A program made the translations under genes and the position numbers. Under the pieces are notes generated by a model. It was not told the DNA's origin. It did not search any database and was given only the letters and a program-made list of their open reading frames with translations. Below, in pieces: positions 46,338 to 56,200 of a DNA stretch of 64,000 bases. The stretch is from Ostreococcus mediterraneus. Lineage: Eukaryota > Chlorophyta > Mamiellophyceae > Mamiellales > Bathycoccaceae. Positions within the stretch are counted from its first letter, which is position 1. Every line of letters begins with the position of its first letter. The stretch spans positions 186,001-250,000 of the forward strand of contig WMKK01000015.1 of NCBI GenBank assembly GCA_012295225.1. Reading direction: 5' to 3'.

Positions 46338-46724
46338 CTCGACGACTCACACACACGCGGCGCGCGCGAGAAAAGGTACACTTTGATGTGTCGCCGTGCG
46401 GTCGCGTGTGCGCGCGCGAACGACGACACCCGGGCGCGTGCGCGTCGCACAGTCGCAGCGTCGCGACCCGACGCAGCCGCCACGCCGCGCGAAACTCGAC
46501 ACGTGGCGATTTTCCTCGGCCACGGGGGGTATTGACCAATCATGATCAGAGACGAACACACACCTAAACCACACACTACTCACACACACGCTATTTCGAT
46601 AACCACACTATTTGGTTTTGGGCATATTAGATGATATTTTGATTAAGTATGTACGAGAGAAAAACGCGAATGGATTTAATTGTTGGTTGACTGTGATGGT
46701 TGTCATCGCTGTTCTTGAGGCGCC
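46338..46724. promoter_or_regulatory. SSF1 upstream region with a shared GGGGGTATTGAC element
   Basis: 387 bases with no gene. On the plus strand there is a G-box-like CACGTGG near 46499 and a 22-base element at 46525-46546 that begins GGGGGTATTGAC and contains a CCAAT box; 21 of its 22 bases recur at 48598-48619. It sits about 190 bases upstream of the SSF1 start. The rest is CA-rich and AT-rich. Confidence 0.55.
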
Positions 46725-48539
46725 TCACGCGACATCAGAGTTGGACTCCGCGGTTTTAGCGCACCACATGTACGCCTTTGTCATGACGTCGTTCCCGGTA
46801 GCCATGGGATAGTTGTACACGCCGGGTTCGCCGCCTCCCGAGGAACCAGCGCGCGCGTACTCGTAAGTGGTGTCCTTGTCTGACTTGAAGCGACACCTCA
46901 TGTCGCCCGTCATGACGGCAGACGACGTTTGGCGATTCACCAGGTTCACCCATTTTGGATTACTGAGATCTGTCGTGATGTCTTGCATGGAGATCGACCC
47001 AAGGATGGCGCCCGTATTTCCGTGATNTGGAGCATAGTGCTCGTAGAAGACGACTTGACAGTCGTCGCACGTGTCAGTCTNCGCCTCTCCATCAAGCGCC
47101 GCGTCCGGTTCCGACGTGTCGGACGCACAGACGACTGTCGCGCGATTGATGTTGTCGTTGCCAGTTGCCAACGGGTAGTTATACACGCCATCGATCGTGG
47201 ATCCACCGCTGCGACCGCCCAATTTGCGAAATTCATAGCCCTCGTCGGCATCCGTGATAACTCGGCAATTATCATGTCCAGTGATAACAATCGAGGAAGT
47301 GCCGTATTGGATGTTTGTCCAGGTTGGATTGTCGTACGTGGAGATGGTTTCGATTCTGCCGAGTACTCTTCCCGTGTTACCGTAGTCAGGGGCGTAGTGC
47401 TCCCAAAAGACGGCAGTGCATGACGTGCATACGTCCGGCGTATCCGAGATAGGTTCCTCATTCATACCCAATTCTAGATCCGTTTTGCCATCTGATGGCG
47501 TCGTCTCAGGTGCCGGTTCGGGCGCGTGCTTACCGTACCAGTCGTTGTTATCGAGAGGTTCGTCTGTGTGCGAGGAGTGGAAGGTGCAGTGTTCGTTATT
47601 GTCATCCATATGATGCACGAAACCTTCGCAGGCGTCGCAGGCGTTGCACTTGTTTTCACACCATTGAAGTTCCCGCGCTCTGTCTGAACTCTCAAATATA
47701 TGATTCACCACGCAGTGTGCGTCTTGCGTGACAAGGTTGCCGACCACCGTGTAACCCTCTCTCAACACGTACGTCGAAGACAACTCAGACGTCGTCGATT
47801 CAGAAGTCGTCGATTCTGGTGGCGGCGGGGACGGGGGCGGCGGGGACGGGGGCGGCGGGGACGGGGGCGGCCGGGGCGGGGACGGGGGCGGCGGGGGCGG
47901 TGGTGGGCATTCAGATTCGCACGACCCGAAGACGAAGTTAACCTCGGACGGATTTGCGTCCAACGTCCGCACGCGATTGAAGTAGTCGCCGTATTTTTGT
48001 ACGCACGTCGGTTCTCCAACCTTCCACGCGCTCACAATGGGCGAAGAATGCTCCCCGATTTCGTACAAGTAGTCGCCGCGTCGATTCACGAGAACAAATC
48101 CGTACTCAAAGTTCACCTCATTCGTCGTCAGACTGAATTTTCGCCTGTACGCGGGCTGGTTCGGCACTTCGTCCATCACCAGCGCGTCTTCCCACTCAAA
48201 GAAGGAATCCGTCTTGAGGTTGTGCCGCGCGAGCCGCACCTCCGCCACTCCGGACAAGAAGAACTTCGGGTTTTTCGCGCGCAAGTCACTCGTGATCGCA
48301 CACGGGCCGACATCCACCGTGAACGTGGACGAACCCTCAACCGCGTACACGGGCGCGATGCCCGCGCGCGCGCGCGCCCCGCGTCTCATGGCCAGGCCAG
48401 CCAGCCCCGTCACCGCGAGCAGCGCCCCGAACACGGAGGCGTGAGACTTACGCACGCGCGCGCGCGCGCCCCCGATCAAGGGTCGTTCCTCTTCCACGGC
48501 ATCGCGCGTCACCGCGCCGTATTCGGTCGGCGCTCTCAT
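46725..48539 (-). CDS. Proline-rich surface or secreted protein with a duplicated C-terminal domain
   Basis: 604 residues. A cytosolic start is followed by a membrane or signal-anchor helix (about 36-50). A first domain (about 65-210) reads as beta-rich (FEYGFVLVNRRGDYLYE) and may be a carbohydrate-binding fold. A hydroxyproline-type SPPPP tract (about 215-245) comes next, then a small Cys-rich PAN-like region (WCENKCNACDACEGF). Two copies of an 85-residue repeat close the protein: each opens C-x-x-C-x-VF-(W/Y)-EHYAP and ends GVYNYP-ATGND. The layout suggests a cell-surface or wall-associated glycoprotein. Two N bases (47027, 47081) leave residues unknown. Confidence 0.55.
   Translation of the reverse strand: MRAPTEYGAVTRDAVEEERPLIGGARARVRKSHASVFGALLAVTGLAGLAMRRGARARAGIAPVYAVEGSSTFTVDVGPCAITSDLRAKNPKFFLSGVAEVRLARHNLKTDSFFEWEDALVMDEVPNQPAYRRKFSLTTNEVNFEYGFVLVNRRGDYLYEIGEHSSPIVSAWKVGEPTCVQKYGDYFNRVRTLDANPSEVNFVFGSCESECPPPPPPPPSPPRPPPSPPPPSPPPPSPPPPESTTSESTTSELSSTYVLREGYTVVGNLVTQDAHCVVNHIFESSDRARELQWCENKCNACDACEGFVHHMDDNNEHCTFHSSHTDEPLDNNDWYGKHAPEPAPETTPSDGKTDLELGMNEEPISDTPDVCTSCTAVFWEHYAPDYGNTGRVLGRIETISTYDNPTWTNIQYGTSSIVITGHDNCRVITDADEGYEFRKLGGRSGGSTIDGVYNYPLATGNDNINRATVVCASDTSEPDAALDGEAXTDTCDDCQVVFYEHYAPXHGNTGAILGSISMQDITTDLSNPKWVNLVNRQTSSAVMTGDMRCRFKSDKDTTYEYARAGSSGGGEPGVYNYPMATGNDVMTKAYMWCAKTAESNSDVA
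47819..47904. repeat. G/C-rich minisatellite encoding SPPPP units
   Basis: The plus strand is a run of GGCGGCGGGGACGGGG-like units. Read on the minus strand it gives Pro-rich SPPPP repeats within the surface protein. Unit number varies easily in such tracts. Confidence 0.8.
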
Positions 48540-48597
48540 CGTCCTCGCACACGTCGCGGTGTGGGGTGTAGGGTGTTACGCGACCGACCCTTTGTTT

Positions 48598-48656
48598 GGG
48601 GGTATTGACGAATCATGATTGGTCGATTGGGGGTATTCCACGCCACCAATGTATCA
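48598..48656 (+). promoter_or_regulatory. Promoter elements shared with two other loci
   Basis: 48598-48619 matches 46525-46546 at 21 of 22 bases. A second, shorter GGGGGTATT follows at 48629-48637, and the 17-base ACGCCACCAATGTATCA at 48640-48656 is identical to 14641-14657. CCAAT boxes occur in both orientations. The cluster lies between the divergent surface-protein and EXO1-like genes, 84-142 bases before the EXO1 ATG. Confidence 0.65.
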
Positions 48657-48739
48657 CTTTCAAAACCGATGTGCACGCCATCGCATCGACAGCCCGTCGC
48701 GCGTGCGCGACACACGCCGTCGCGGCGCCGCGACGGGCG

Positions 48740-50344
48740 ATGGGGATCAAAGGACTTCCCGCAGTCGTCGAACCGTGGTGCGTGAGCACGCACGTCGAAC
48801 GCTACGCGAACACGCGCGCGGCGGTTGATGCGTACTCGTGGTTGCATAAAGGATGTTATTCTGCGGCGCAAGACATCGCCACGGGGAACGCGTGGTGGCG
48901 CGCGAGAGGGCAAGACGCGCCGTACGTGACGTATTGTTTGTTTAGGGCGAATTTGTTGAGGCATCATGGGATCACGCCGGTGATTGTGTTTGATGGCGAT
49001 CGGTTACCGGCGAAGCGACGGGAGGAGGAGGAGCGACGCGCGCGTAGGCAAGCGCAGATTTCTCGAGCACACGAGGCGAAGAGTGTGAATGATAGTCATG
49101 GGGCGAAGAATGCGTTTGCAGCGGGGATGGATGTTACGCCTGCAATGGCGCATGAGCTCATCGTGGCGTTGAGAAGACAAGGTTTTGAATTTATTGTGGC
49201 GCCGTACGAAGCAGATGGGCAAATCGCGGCGTTGGCGGCGACTCCCTCGAGCGAGGGTGGCGTAGATTTGGTATTTACAGAGGATAGTGATTTAGTTGCG
49301 TATGGATGTGAAACTGTGATTTTTAAGCTCGAAAAGAGTGGCGATGCAAAGGAGTTCAAGTGGCGAAACATGTTGGCGGGTCCGCCGCCGGCGCGCGAGG
49401 AGAATGATGAAAACTTTCACGATGTGCAGCGCAAGAAGGGACCGCCGCCATTAGATTTTAGAGGTTGGGATTTCGAGTTGTTTCTTAGTTTGTGCGTGCT
49501 GTCTGGATGCGATTTTTTGGACAACATCCGTGGTCTAGGCATCAAGAAGATGTACGCGCTGCTTAACAAGTGCAAAAATACTGACGCCGCGTTCAAGCTT
49601 TTACGCGCGGATAAAAAGACTGAAATTCCCGATGGGTACGAGGAAGAGTGGAGAAAAGCGCGATTAATTTTCAAGCATGCTTTGGTGTACGATATGCGAT
49701 TGAAAACGTTGCGCCACTTGACGCCCATCCCGGCTGACATTGGTGTCGAAGACTTGTCGTTTCTCGGTCCCAAGTATGATGACGCCGAGGCGACGTCCAT
49801 TGCGACTGGAGATACTGATCCAATAACGCGCAAACCTTTTATCGCGCCAGCTACAAATTCTACAAACAATGGCGGTAGTAGCTTATTCAGCAACAAGGAG
49901 ATGAAGTTTGCGGGCAAGAAGCGCAAACAAGAAAAGGCGCTCGGACTGGCGGCGACGTCGGCTCAAAAGTCTCTCATGATGAACTTTTTCACCAAAGTCG
50001 CCAAGGTTGTGAAATCGCCCATAAAATCCATGACGCGCGGCGCAGTGCCTGCGGCGCCGGTACCGGTATCGAAAAATCCACCCAAGTCTCCGGCGTTGGG
50101 TTTGCTCAGCGACGACGACGACGATTTCATGGCCGTGTCCCTCGACGCTCTCGCCCCGGCGAAACCCTCGGCATCGACCATCGAAGAAATCAATCTCCTC
50201 GACGACGATGTCCTCGACGCACTCGCGTCGTCGGGGGCGGTGAACCCCACGAACGCGTTCGCCCGCGCGCCGCCTCGCGCCCCGCGCGTCCTCGCGTCGC
50301 TCTTTTCCCCTCAGGCGCGCGCGCGCCCTCAACCCCCACCATAG
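48740..50344 (+). CDS. EXO1-like XPG/RAD2-family nuclease
   Basis: 534 residues from the ATG at 48740. The N-domain starts MGIKGLPAVV, the conserved start of EXO1/FEN1-type nucleases, with Asp30 and the FDGD motif at 84-87. The I-domain has APYEADGQIAAL and FTEDSDLVAYG; the helix-two-turn-helix LSGCDFLDNIRGLGIKKMY follows. EXO1 is a 5' to 3' exonuclease in mismatch repair and double-strand-break resection. The C-terminal region is short and low in complexity; the last 120 residues include a short basic/acidic stretch (DDDDDFMAVS). A 47-residue upstream extension is rejected because it contains the promoter motif. Confidence 0.88.
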   Translation: MGIKGLPAVVEPWCVSTHVERYANTRAAVDAYSWLHKGCYSAAQDIATGNAWWRARGQDAPYVTYCLFRANLLRHHGITPVIVFDGDRLPAKRREEEERRARRQAQISRAHEAKSVNDSHGAKNAFAAGMDVTPAMAHELIVALRRQGFEFIVAPYEADGQIAALAATPSSEGGVDLVFTEDSDLVAYGCETVIFKLEKSGDAKEFKWRNMLAGPPPAREENDENFHDVQRKKGPPPLDFRGWDFELFLSLCVLSGCDFLDNIRGLGIKKMYALLNKCKNTDAAFKLLRADKKTEIPDGYEEEWRKARLIFKHALVYDMRLKTLRHLTPIPADIGVEDLSFLGPKYDDAEATSIATGDTDPITRKPFIAPATNSTNNGGSSLFSNKEMKFAGKKRKQEKALGLAATSAQKSLMMNFFTKVAKVVKSPIKSMTRGAVPAAPVPVSKNPPKSPALGLLSDDDDDFMAVSLDALAPAKPSASTIEEINLLDDDVLDALASSGAVNPTNAFARAPPRAPRVLASLFSPQARARPQPPP

Positions 50345-50698
50345 CGTCACCGTCCATCCCACATCCACCGCCGCGCGCTCTAGACGTACATACAATATAC
50401 ATATCACACCATCATCGCGCCAGGGGAACGATCGCGTCGTCGTCGTCGACGTCGCCTTCCACGACGTTCCATGGCCACGTCGGACACCAACCGACGTTTT
50501 TTTCTGTGTGTTCCCCTGTGTTCCCCTCTTGAGTCTTCATTGGTCAAATTTGCGTGTGTACCCCCCCCCGCGCTCCCACGAATTTTGGCGCGCCAAAAAG
50601 CATCGTTGAAGAGAGAATTTAAATGCCAATTATGCGATTCGGATTGTCCTCACAACCGCGCACGCGTTTGACACGACACGCAACACTCGACGATCATC
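50345..50698. promoter_or_regulatory. Upstream region with a perfect E2F palindrome
   Basis: 354 bases without a clear gene. TTTTGGCGCGCCAAAA at 50583-50598 is a perfect palindrome made of two overlapping E2F-type sites. A CCAAT box (as ATTGGTCAAA) lies near 50538, and a run of C residues near 50565. The region lies between the EXO1 stop and the small membrane protein start at 50699. Confidence 0.75.
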
Positions 50699-51133
50699 AT
50701 GCTCACTCAAGATAACTACGTTAAAGCCATGCAAGCCTACTTCGGGTTGTTCGGCGTGACGCTCGCGACGAACCCCGATTATTTCTGGGGCGCCAAAAGC
50801 GTGTTTAAATTCCCATACTTTGCCGCGACGATTGGAAGCGCGACGACGGCCTCTGGGTTCTTTGCGCGATTCTTCGGCATTGCGTTGATCCTTATCGTGC
50901 TCGGCAGCGTGCGTTTTGGTGTGTCTGACCGATCGTTTTCCAAGCAAGCCACCGGGTTTCATGTGTTGACGACGAAGATCATCTACGACGTGGCCAACGT
51001 CGTCGGGACGAAGAAGGCGCCGAGCCCGTTTGTCGCGCAGACGTGGAAGGTGCAACTTTTGGTGAATATTGCTCTCGCGGCGTGGGGCGTCAAGGTTGCG
51101 GGTGGTGTGCAAAAGCTTATCAAGGCTGATTAA
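50699..51133 (+). CDS. Small multipass membrane protein, unrecognised
   Basis: 144 residues with three or four hydrophobic segments: YFGLFGVTLA, FFARFFGIALILIVLGSVRFGV, and VQLLVNIALAAWGVKVAGG. It begins MLTQDNYVKAMQAYFG and ends with Lys-rich QKLIKAD. No signal peptide or known motif is visible. The start has a CATCATG context. Its upstream E2F site suggests S-phase expression if that site belongs to this gene. Confidence 0.6.
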   Translation: MLTQDNYVKAMQAYFGLFGVTLATNPDYFWGAKSVFKFPYFAATIGSATTASGFFARFFGIALILIVLGSVRFGVSDRSFSKQATGFHVLTTKIIYDVANVVGTKKAPSPFVAQTWKVQLLVNIALAAWGVKVAGGVQKLIKAD

Positions 51134-51482
51134 GTGCAAGTCTGACGACGATGCGGTGTTTGTCAACTCCGCCGTCGCTCGGAAGAATAATGCTCGAATT
51201 GCGGGCGCTCGAATGCAGATGCGCGCGCGCGAACGAACGCGCGGCGTTTCGCGGTGGAACGCGCAATGAAAACAACTAACCCCCCCCTGAGCGATAAGTA
51301 TACTTTAATCTTGTAATATGATGTTTACGACTATGTTGACACGTGTGTGTCGTTGCAGAGAGCAACCACTTTGGGCGCCACGCGTATAATCACTGAGATG
51401 TTCGGTATTACAGTCTAGTACTACGCCCGAATCTATCTCTTCGCCACCTACGTTCTTCGCCTCCAGCCTACAATCAATTGTC
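51134..51482. other. Convergent 3' spacer
   Basis: 349 bases between the small membrane protein and eS21 stops. No gene seen. TGTAA signals occur in each direction: plus at 51312-51316 and minus at 51412-51408, the latter 71 bases past the eS21 stop. Confidence 0.5.
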
Positions 51483-52106
51483 TTACGCTTGGTTGATGGT
51501 GGCCTTCTTCTTCTGCCACAACAAGTCGAGAGCAGAGTCAGATTCACCCTGTGCGATGTATAAACGAAAGAGAGCGCGGCGGTTAGTGTCGTTGCGGAGC
51601 GACTCAAAGCCGCGATCGATCGCGCTCGAACGACCATCTTCGGGGGCCGTCGTCGACGCCACCAATTGTAATCGTCCACGCACGCGCGCGAGAGAAGAGA
51701 CGTCACTCTTGAGTGTGAATCACCACGTCACGCGCACGGGATGCGACATACACGAGGGCGAACGGAGCCCGCGCGCTCGACATCCGCGCGACTCGGGAGG
51801 GTCAAAAAACCCTAAGTCACCCATCGCGCGACGTGGCATCTCGCGTCGAACACGTTCGCCGACGACGACGAACGCCATGTAAACGCGAAGACGACAACAA
51901 TGATAATCGCATCATCGACGTACCTTCATGCGGACGTAGCCCGAGAGCGCCATGGTCGTGTACGATCCGTTGTACACGCCGTTCGCATCCAAGTGCCCGA
52001 CGTTCAACTGCACCGACGCCTTGTCGGACGCGGTGATCAATCTGTTCGTCCACGAGCACTTGCGCGGGATGTAGAGGTCTACGTTTTCACCGTCGGCGTT
52101 CAACAT
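51483..52106 (-). CDS. RPS21: 40S ribosomal protein eS21 (two exons)
   Basis: Exon 1 (52106-51924) encodes [20 protein letters not shown] through YVRMK, and exon 2 (51548-51483) encodes [15 protein letters not shown] and a short tail. The total is 82 residues, as usual for eS21. The 375-base intron (51923-51549) has GTACGT, an ACTAAC branch site and an ACAG acceptor. It contains a telo-box AAACCCTAA (51807-51815) and a partial copy of the CCACCAAT element near 51657. eS21 is a small-subunit protein needed for 18S rRNA maturation. Confidence 0.95.
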
Positions 52107-52458
52107 GTTTCGATTCGACTCGTCGTGCGTCGCAAAGAGACGGAACGCGCGGCGCGACCTTGGCTGAAGAGGTCGCGGGACAACGGGGGGCGCCACCCCG
52201 TGTGGCGCCGTATGTCCGACATAAACCCCACATCCAATACTGTGCATACCATAAGTGTATCCAAACGACATTCGCGCAGTACACATTTCTCCAAACCCGC
52301 GATGTGTGTCTTGTATTGTAATACTCAAAACAACCATCACGCACCACCCTTGCTGCGTGGGCGCGATGACGTCCGGGACGTGTCGGCGGTCTCGCGCGGT
52401 CTCGCGCCTCTCGCGCGCGCGTCGCGACGTCACTTCTCGCGTGCGTCACACGCGAAAC
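52107..52458. promoter_or_regulatory. Divergent promoter of eS21 and bS16
   Basis: 352 bases with no gene. GGCGCCAC (52189-52196) and GTGGCGCC (52202-52209) form an inverted repeat with a 5-base loop, and ACGGGG/CCCCGT gives a competing pair across the same spot. A CCAAT-like CATCCAATAC lies near 52230. Otherwise I see nothing. Confidence 0.5.
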
Positions 52459-53147
52459 ATGTCTGCGAGTTTAACGTTCGGTAACGCCGTCGTCGGCCAA
52501 CGCGTCGCGGCCAAGGTACGCGCGCGAGCGAGCGATGCGACGCGACGCGATGGGCGACGGTCGCGGCGACCCTCGCGAGGGTGATGCGACGTGACGTGGG
52601 TGATGATGTGTGGTGACTGACGACGACGCGATTATAACTTCACGCGTGACGCAGGCGGAAAAGAGAGTTTCGGGTGCTCGTGCGACTTTGCGCGTGGAGA
52701 ACAAGGTGGCGGTACGTTTCGTAGACGCGACGTTCACGACCGATGGCCGAATGGGCGAGGAAGACCTAGAACCCTATGCGTAAAGGGGCGCGAGCGCGCG
52801 ATGAGACCTTTGGTTGACCATCAGGGTTCGCACCGCGTCGAGTCACGCGTGATTGAGAGCCAAGAATGCACACAGATGACTGACGATGGCGCTCGTTGTA
52901 TGACCCGCACGCACACACACAGATTCGTTTCACCCGCATGGGCCGTAAGAAGGAACCGTTTTACCGCATCATCGCTATTGACTCGCGCGCGCGACGCGAC
53001 GGCTTGCCCATCCAACAGTTGGGCTGGTACGATCCGATCCGCAAGCAGTCTTCCCTCGATGCGCCGGCGATTAAGGACTGGATTTCCAAGGGTGCACAGC
53101 CGTCGGACACGGTTGGTGCTTTGCTTAAGAAGGCGCTCATCATTTAA
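52459..53147 (+). CDS. Organellar ribosomal protein bS16 (three exons)
   Basis: Exons 52459-52515, 52655-52711 and 52923-53147 encode about 112 residues. Introns of 139 and 211 bases have GTACGC and GTACGT donors, ACTGAC sites and CAG acceptors. The spliced leader [12 protein letters not shown] and [19 protein letters not shown] is basic and Val/Ala-rich, fitting a plastid or mitochondrial targeting peptide. The mature protein begins [16 protein letters not shown] and continues [17 protein letters not shown], the bacterial S16 signature. It is a small-subunit protein of an organellar ribosome, probably plastid. The short exons make it easy to miss. Confidence 0.93.
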
Positions 53148-53285
53148 AAGAGGAAGGGGTGAGACATTAGTTCGAGAGATTCAGATTCGCTGAGGAGGCG
53201 CTTAGTAACGTTGTAACATTCACAACAATATGCATTTAATTCATCAATGTATGCTTCATAGTGTTCTACTCGATGAGAGTGAGCG

Positions 53286-56200
53286 TCAATCTATCATCTG
53301 ATCCGCATCCAGGCTGACGTGCGCGGCGTTTGCGCCCGCTTCGGCAACCACGTCGGCGCGCTGCAGGACGGATTTCACGTAAGTGACCATTCCCTGACCA
53401 AACGCCGAGATAATATTCGATATATGCGTGCGAAGTTCTTGAATATTATCCGTGCGATCGAAATAATCGAGGGCGTGCTCCAAGATGAACTCTTGAAGAG
53501 ACTTGCAGTCGTAGGACTGCGCGGTAGCGTAAAGCGCGATTCGCTCATCCATGGAAAAGCACGCCAAGTCTGCGTGTTCGATGAACAACTTTTCGAACAA
53601 ATATTTGAAACCAACCATTCCAAATCTCGTTGCGTGTTCAAGAATCAAAAGGTACTTGTCTTGCAAAAATTCTTGCTCGTTCAAGGGAGAGAGCTCATCA
53701 ACGGTGCCCGTATAAATGAAATCCAGCATGCACTGCAGTACTTCCCCATCAACGTCTTCCAACTCAACATGTATGACGCCATTGGGCATGCGTTTACTAG
53801 GGTCCTGCACAGCTTTATCGATGATCGAAAGAAATTCATTAGACGCGTGCGCGAAAGCAATTCTGTGTGCGCTGAAACTATTTGGAGTGCCAGGCTTTGA
53901 AGGATCTTTCTTGTCGTGTTCGGTGCACGTAAAAGTAATGTCCGACAACTCTGGGTCTTTGAAATACCAATTTCTTGGTAGGTTCTCTACGGCCGTAGGT
54001 GTTGAAGGTCGCGGTGGCATGACTACGTGTAAATCTTCGTTCGACGTGCACATCGTGCGTTTAATCGCGCGAAGAGCCTCCATGGCAATGTTCACCACCA
54101 GCTTACTGCTTCCACCCGAGTAGTGAAGTGGTTCGGCTGGGTTGTCCTTGAGCAGCATGTCGGCAATCACATCGAGACCACCATGAGTAAGAAACACATT
54201 TGGCATATCCACTGGCTTGCACAAAAACGCCAATGCAAGTGTCGACCGCTGACGATCTAAAGGCTTGCCATTACCAATCACATATGTGAGGTAATGTAAT
54301 ACATCGTCCTTGATTTTCTCTTCAATGCGCTTGACCGTTTTAGTTACGCACTGTTCAGAAGTTGGCACCAGCAGAGAGCAGTTTCTGAGACGCATGTAGG
54401 CATTCTCTATTATCATCTTTGGAATGTTGTCTTTGTTTTCTGCCAAGCCGTAAAGAGCAAATGCGGCGTTGTGCTGTAAGTTTTCAACAAAACGTTTCGC
54501 CTCATTTTCAATGTCATCCTCAGATTTGTTCACCGTGTTGGTGGAACGAATGTGGTCGGCAATATCCTCAATTTCAGATCCCAAGAGACATAAAAGGGGT
54601 TGAAGAGCACCGGAGTGGCATATTCCAACCTGGTTGTCTCCGAGCTGTGCTAAGCGACCAAGAGCGAATGCAGCCATCTCGCGAAGACCGGGATCCCGAT
54701 GGTGTAGCATCTTTATCAACGACTGCACTGCCCCTCGCTGGACGATTTTCGTTCTATAATCCGGATCAGATTGTCCCGGAGGATCAAGGCGCGCTGCAAA
54801 TTGACCTAGTAACAACGCAGCCTCGCGCTGGCTCTCCGCACAAGTGGACTTCAATAACTCAATGACAGGTTGAAGTGCTCCTTGATCGAGGACGCGTCGC
54901 TTGATGTGTGCCGATGAGTGCACCAAATTTCCAATGACGCCAACAGCTTCTTTATGAATAAGCGGATCTGCCGATCGAACCATGAATATCAGCGACGGAA
55001 GAGCTCCATGTTCGACTATTTGATTCTTGTTTTCGCCATTTTTGAAAGCCAACGTACGCAGCGCACTCGCCGCAGACCGCTTTAACTTTGCATCTTTTGC
55101 ATCAAGAAGCTTCACAAGTGGAGGAATAGCACCGCGTTCGCGGATTATATTCTTTATTCTATTGTTTTCATGTGCCAAATTTGTAATCGCATCCGCAGCG
55201 CGTCTTGCAACGCTCGCCGTGGGACCACTACCTTGACTTGGGTGACATCGCTCAAGAAGTGGGACCAACTCGCTCACAACATCAATCTTCTCAACGTTAA
55301 CATCTGAGCTTGGAGGATGTTCAAGAGCGTCTTCTTGCCTCACGAGCTTGTTCTGATTTACTGTTTTACCCGCCAATAATCCAATGACGTAACACGCCTC
55401 TTTTTCTATATCAGCTATTCCAGGAACTTGTTTTTCTTCAATCAAATTGTTCTCGTGTAGGCGCCGGCACTTTTGCATCAAAGTCAAAAGCGGTGGAATG
55501 ACACCGACGCTAGCTCCTCTACCACTTGTGTCCACCTCCATGAGAATGTCCGTAATTTCGTCCAGTGGCGCTCGATTCTTAAAATATTTGACTAGAATAC
55601 ATCCTGATTTGACGATTGGGAAATAGTGCGCGTTAACGTCTACATCAACGTCGCAATCCTCGTACAGGCGGTCCACGTCTAAGTTCCCGTCAAGATTGTT
55701 TCTCTCCTTGACCGTCATGTCCGGTTCTCCTTGCAAGCTATCCACTAATGAATCAAGTTCGATCACTTCTCGTCTGAGCAATTTCCGCGTAAACTCTTCG
55801 CACTTTCTTGAAGAAATCCCAGCCACCTTTGTATGTCTCGTGATATCGTCTCTGATGAAATCGGCGATAATTATCAACTGCCAATCCTCACAGATGAGTT
55901 CTGTGATTTGATCGACCAGCATTAAGCTAGAGGGAGAATCTTTAATGAGCTCTGCAATTGCGCGAAGGGAACGGCGAAGAGCATCTATGTTCCACCCAGA
56001 AACGTCAGTGATTCTCTCGCCAGCATCGTCCATGAGCGCAGTGGGTTCATACAACGAACGCAACAATTGTCGATGTTCGCCCATGGCGAGAATCGCCGCC
56101 GATGCGCCACGCGAACAATGCACATCTTTCCGTTCTAATATTCCAAGCAAAAGATCAATGACGCCCAAATCTTTAAACGCTCGCTGCAACTCCTCGTTTT

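Noticed and set aside
52712-52922. Possible C/D snoRNA in the second bS16 intron
   Set aside because: Only one weak C-like box and one CTGA, with no closing stem; the CTGA is the splice branch site.
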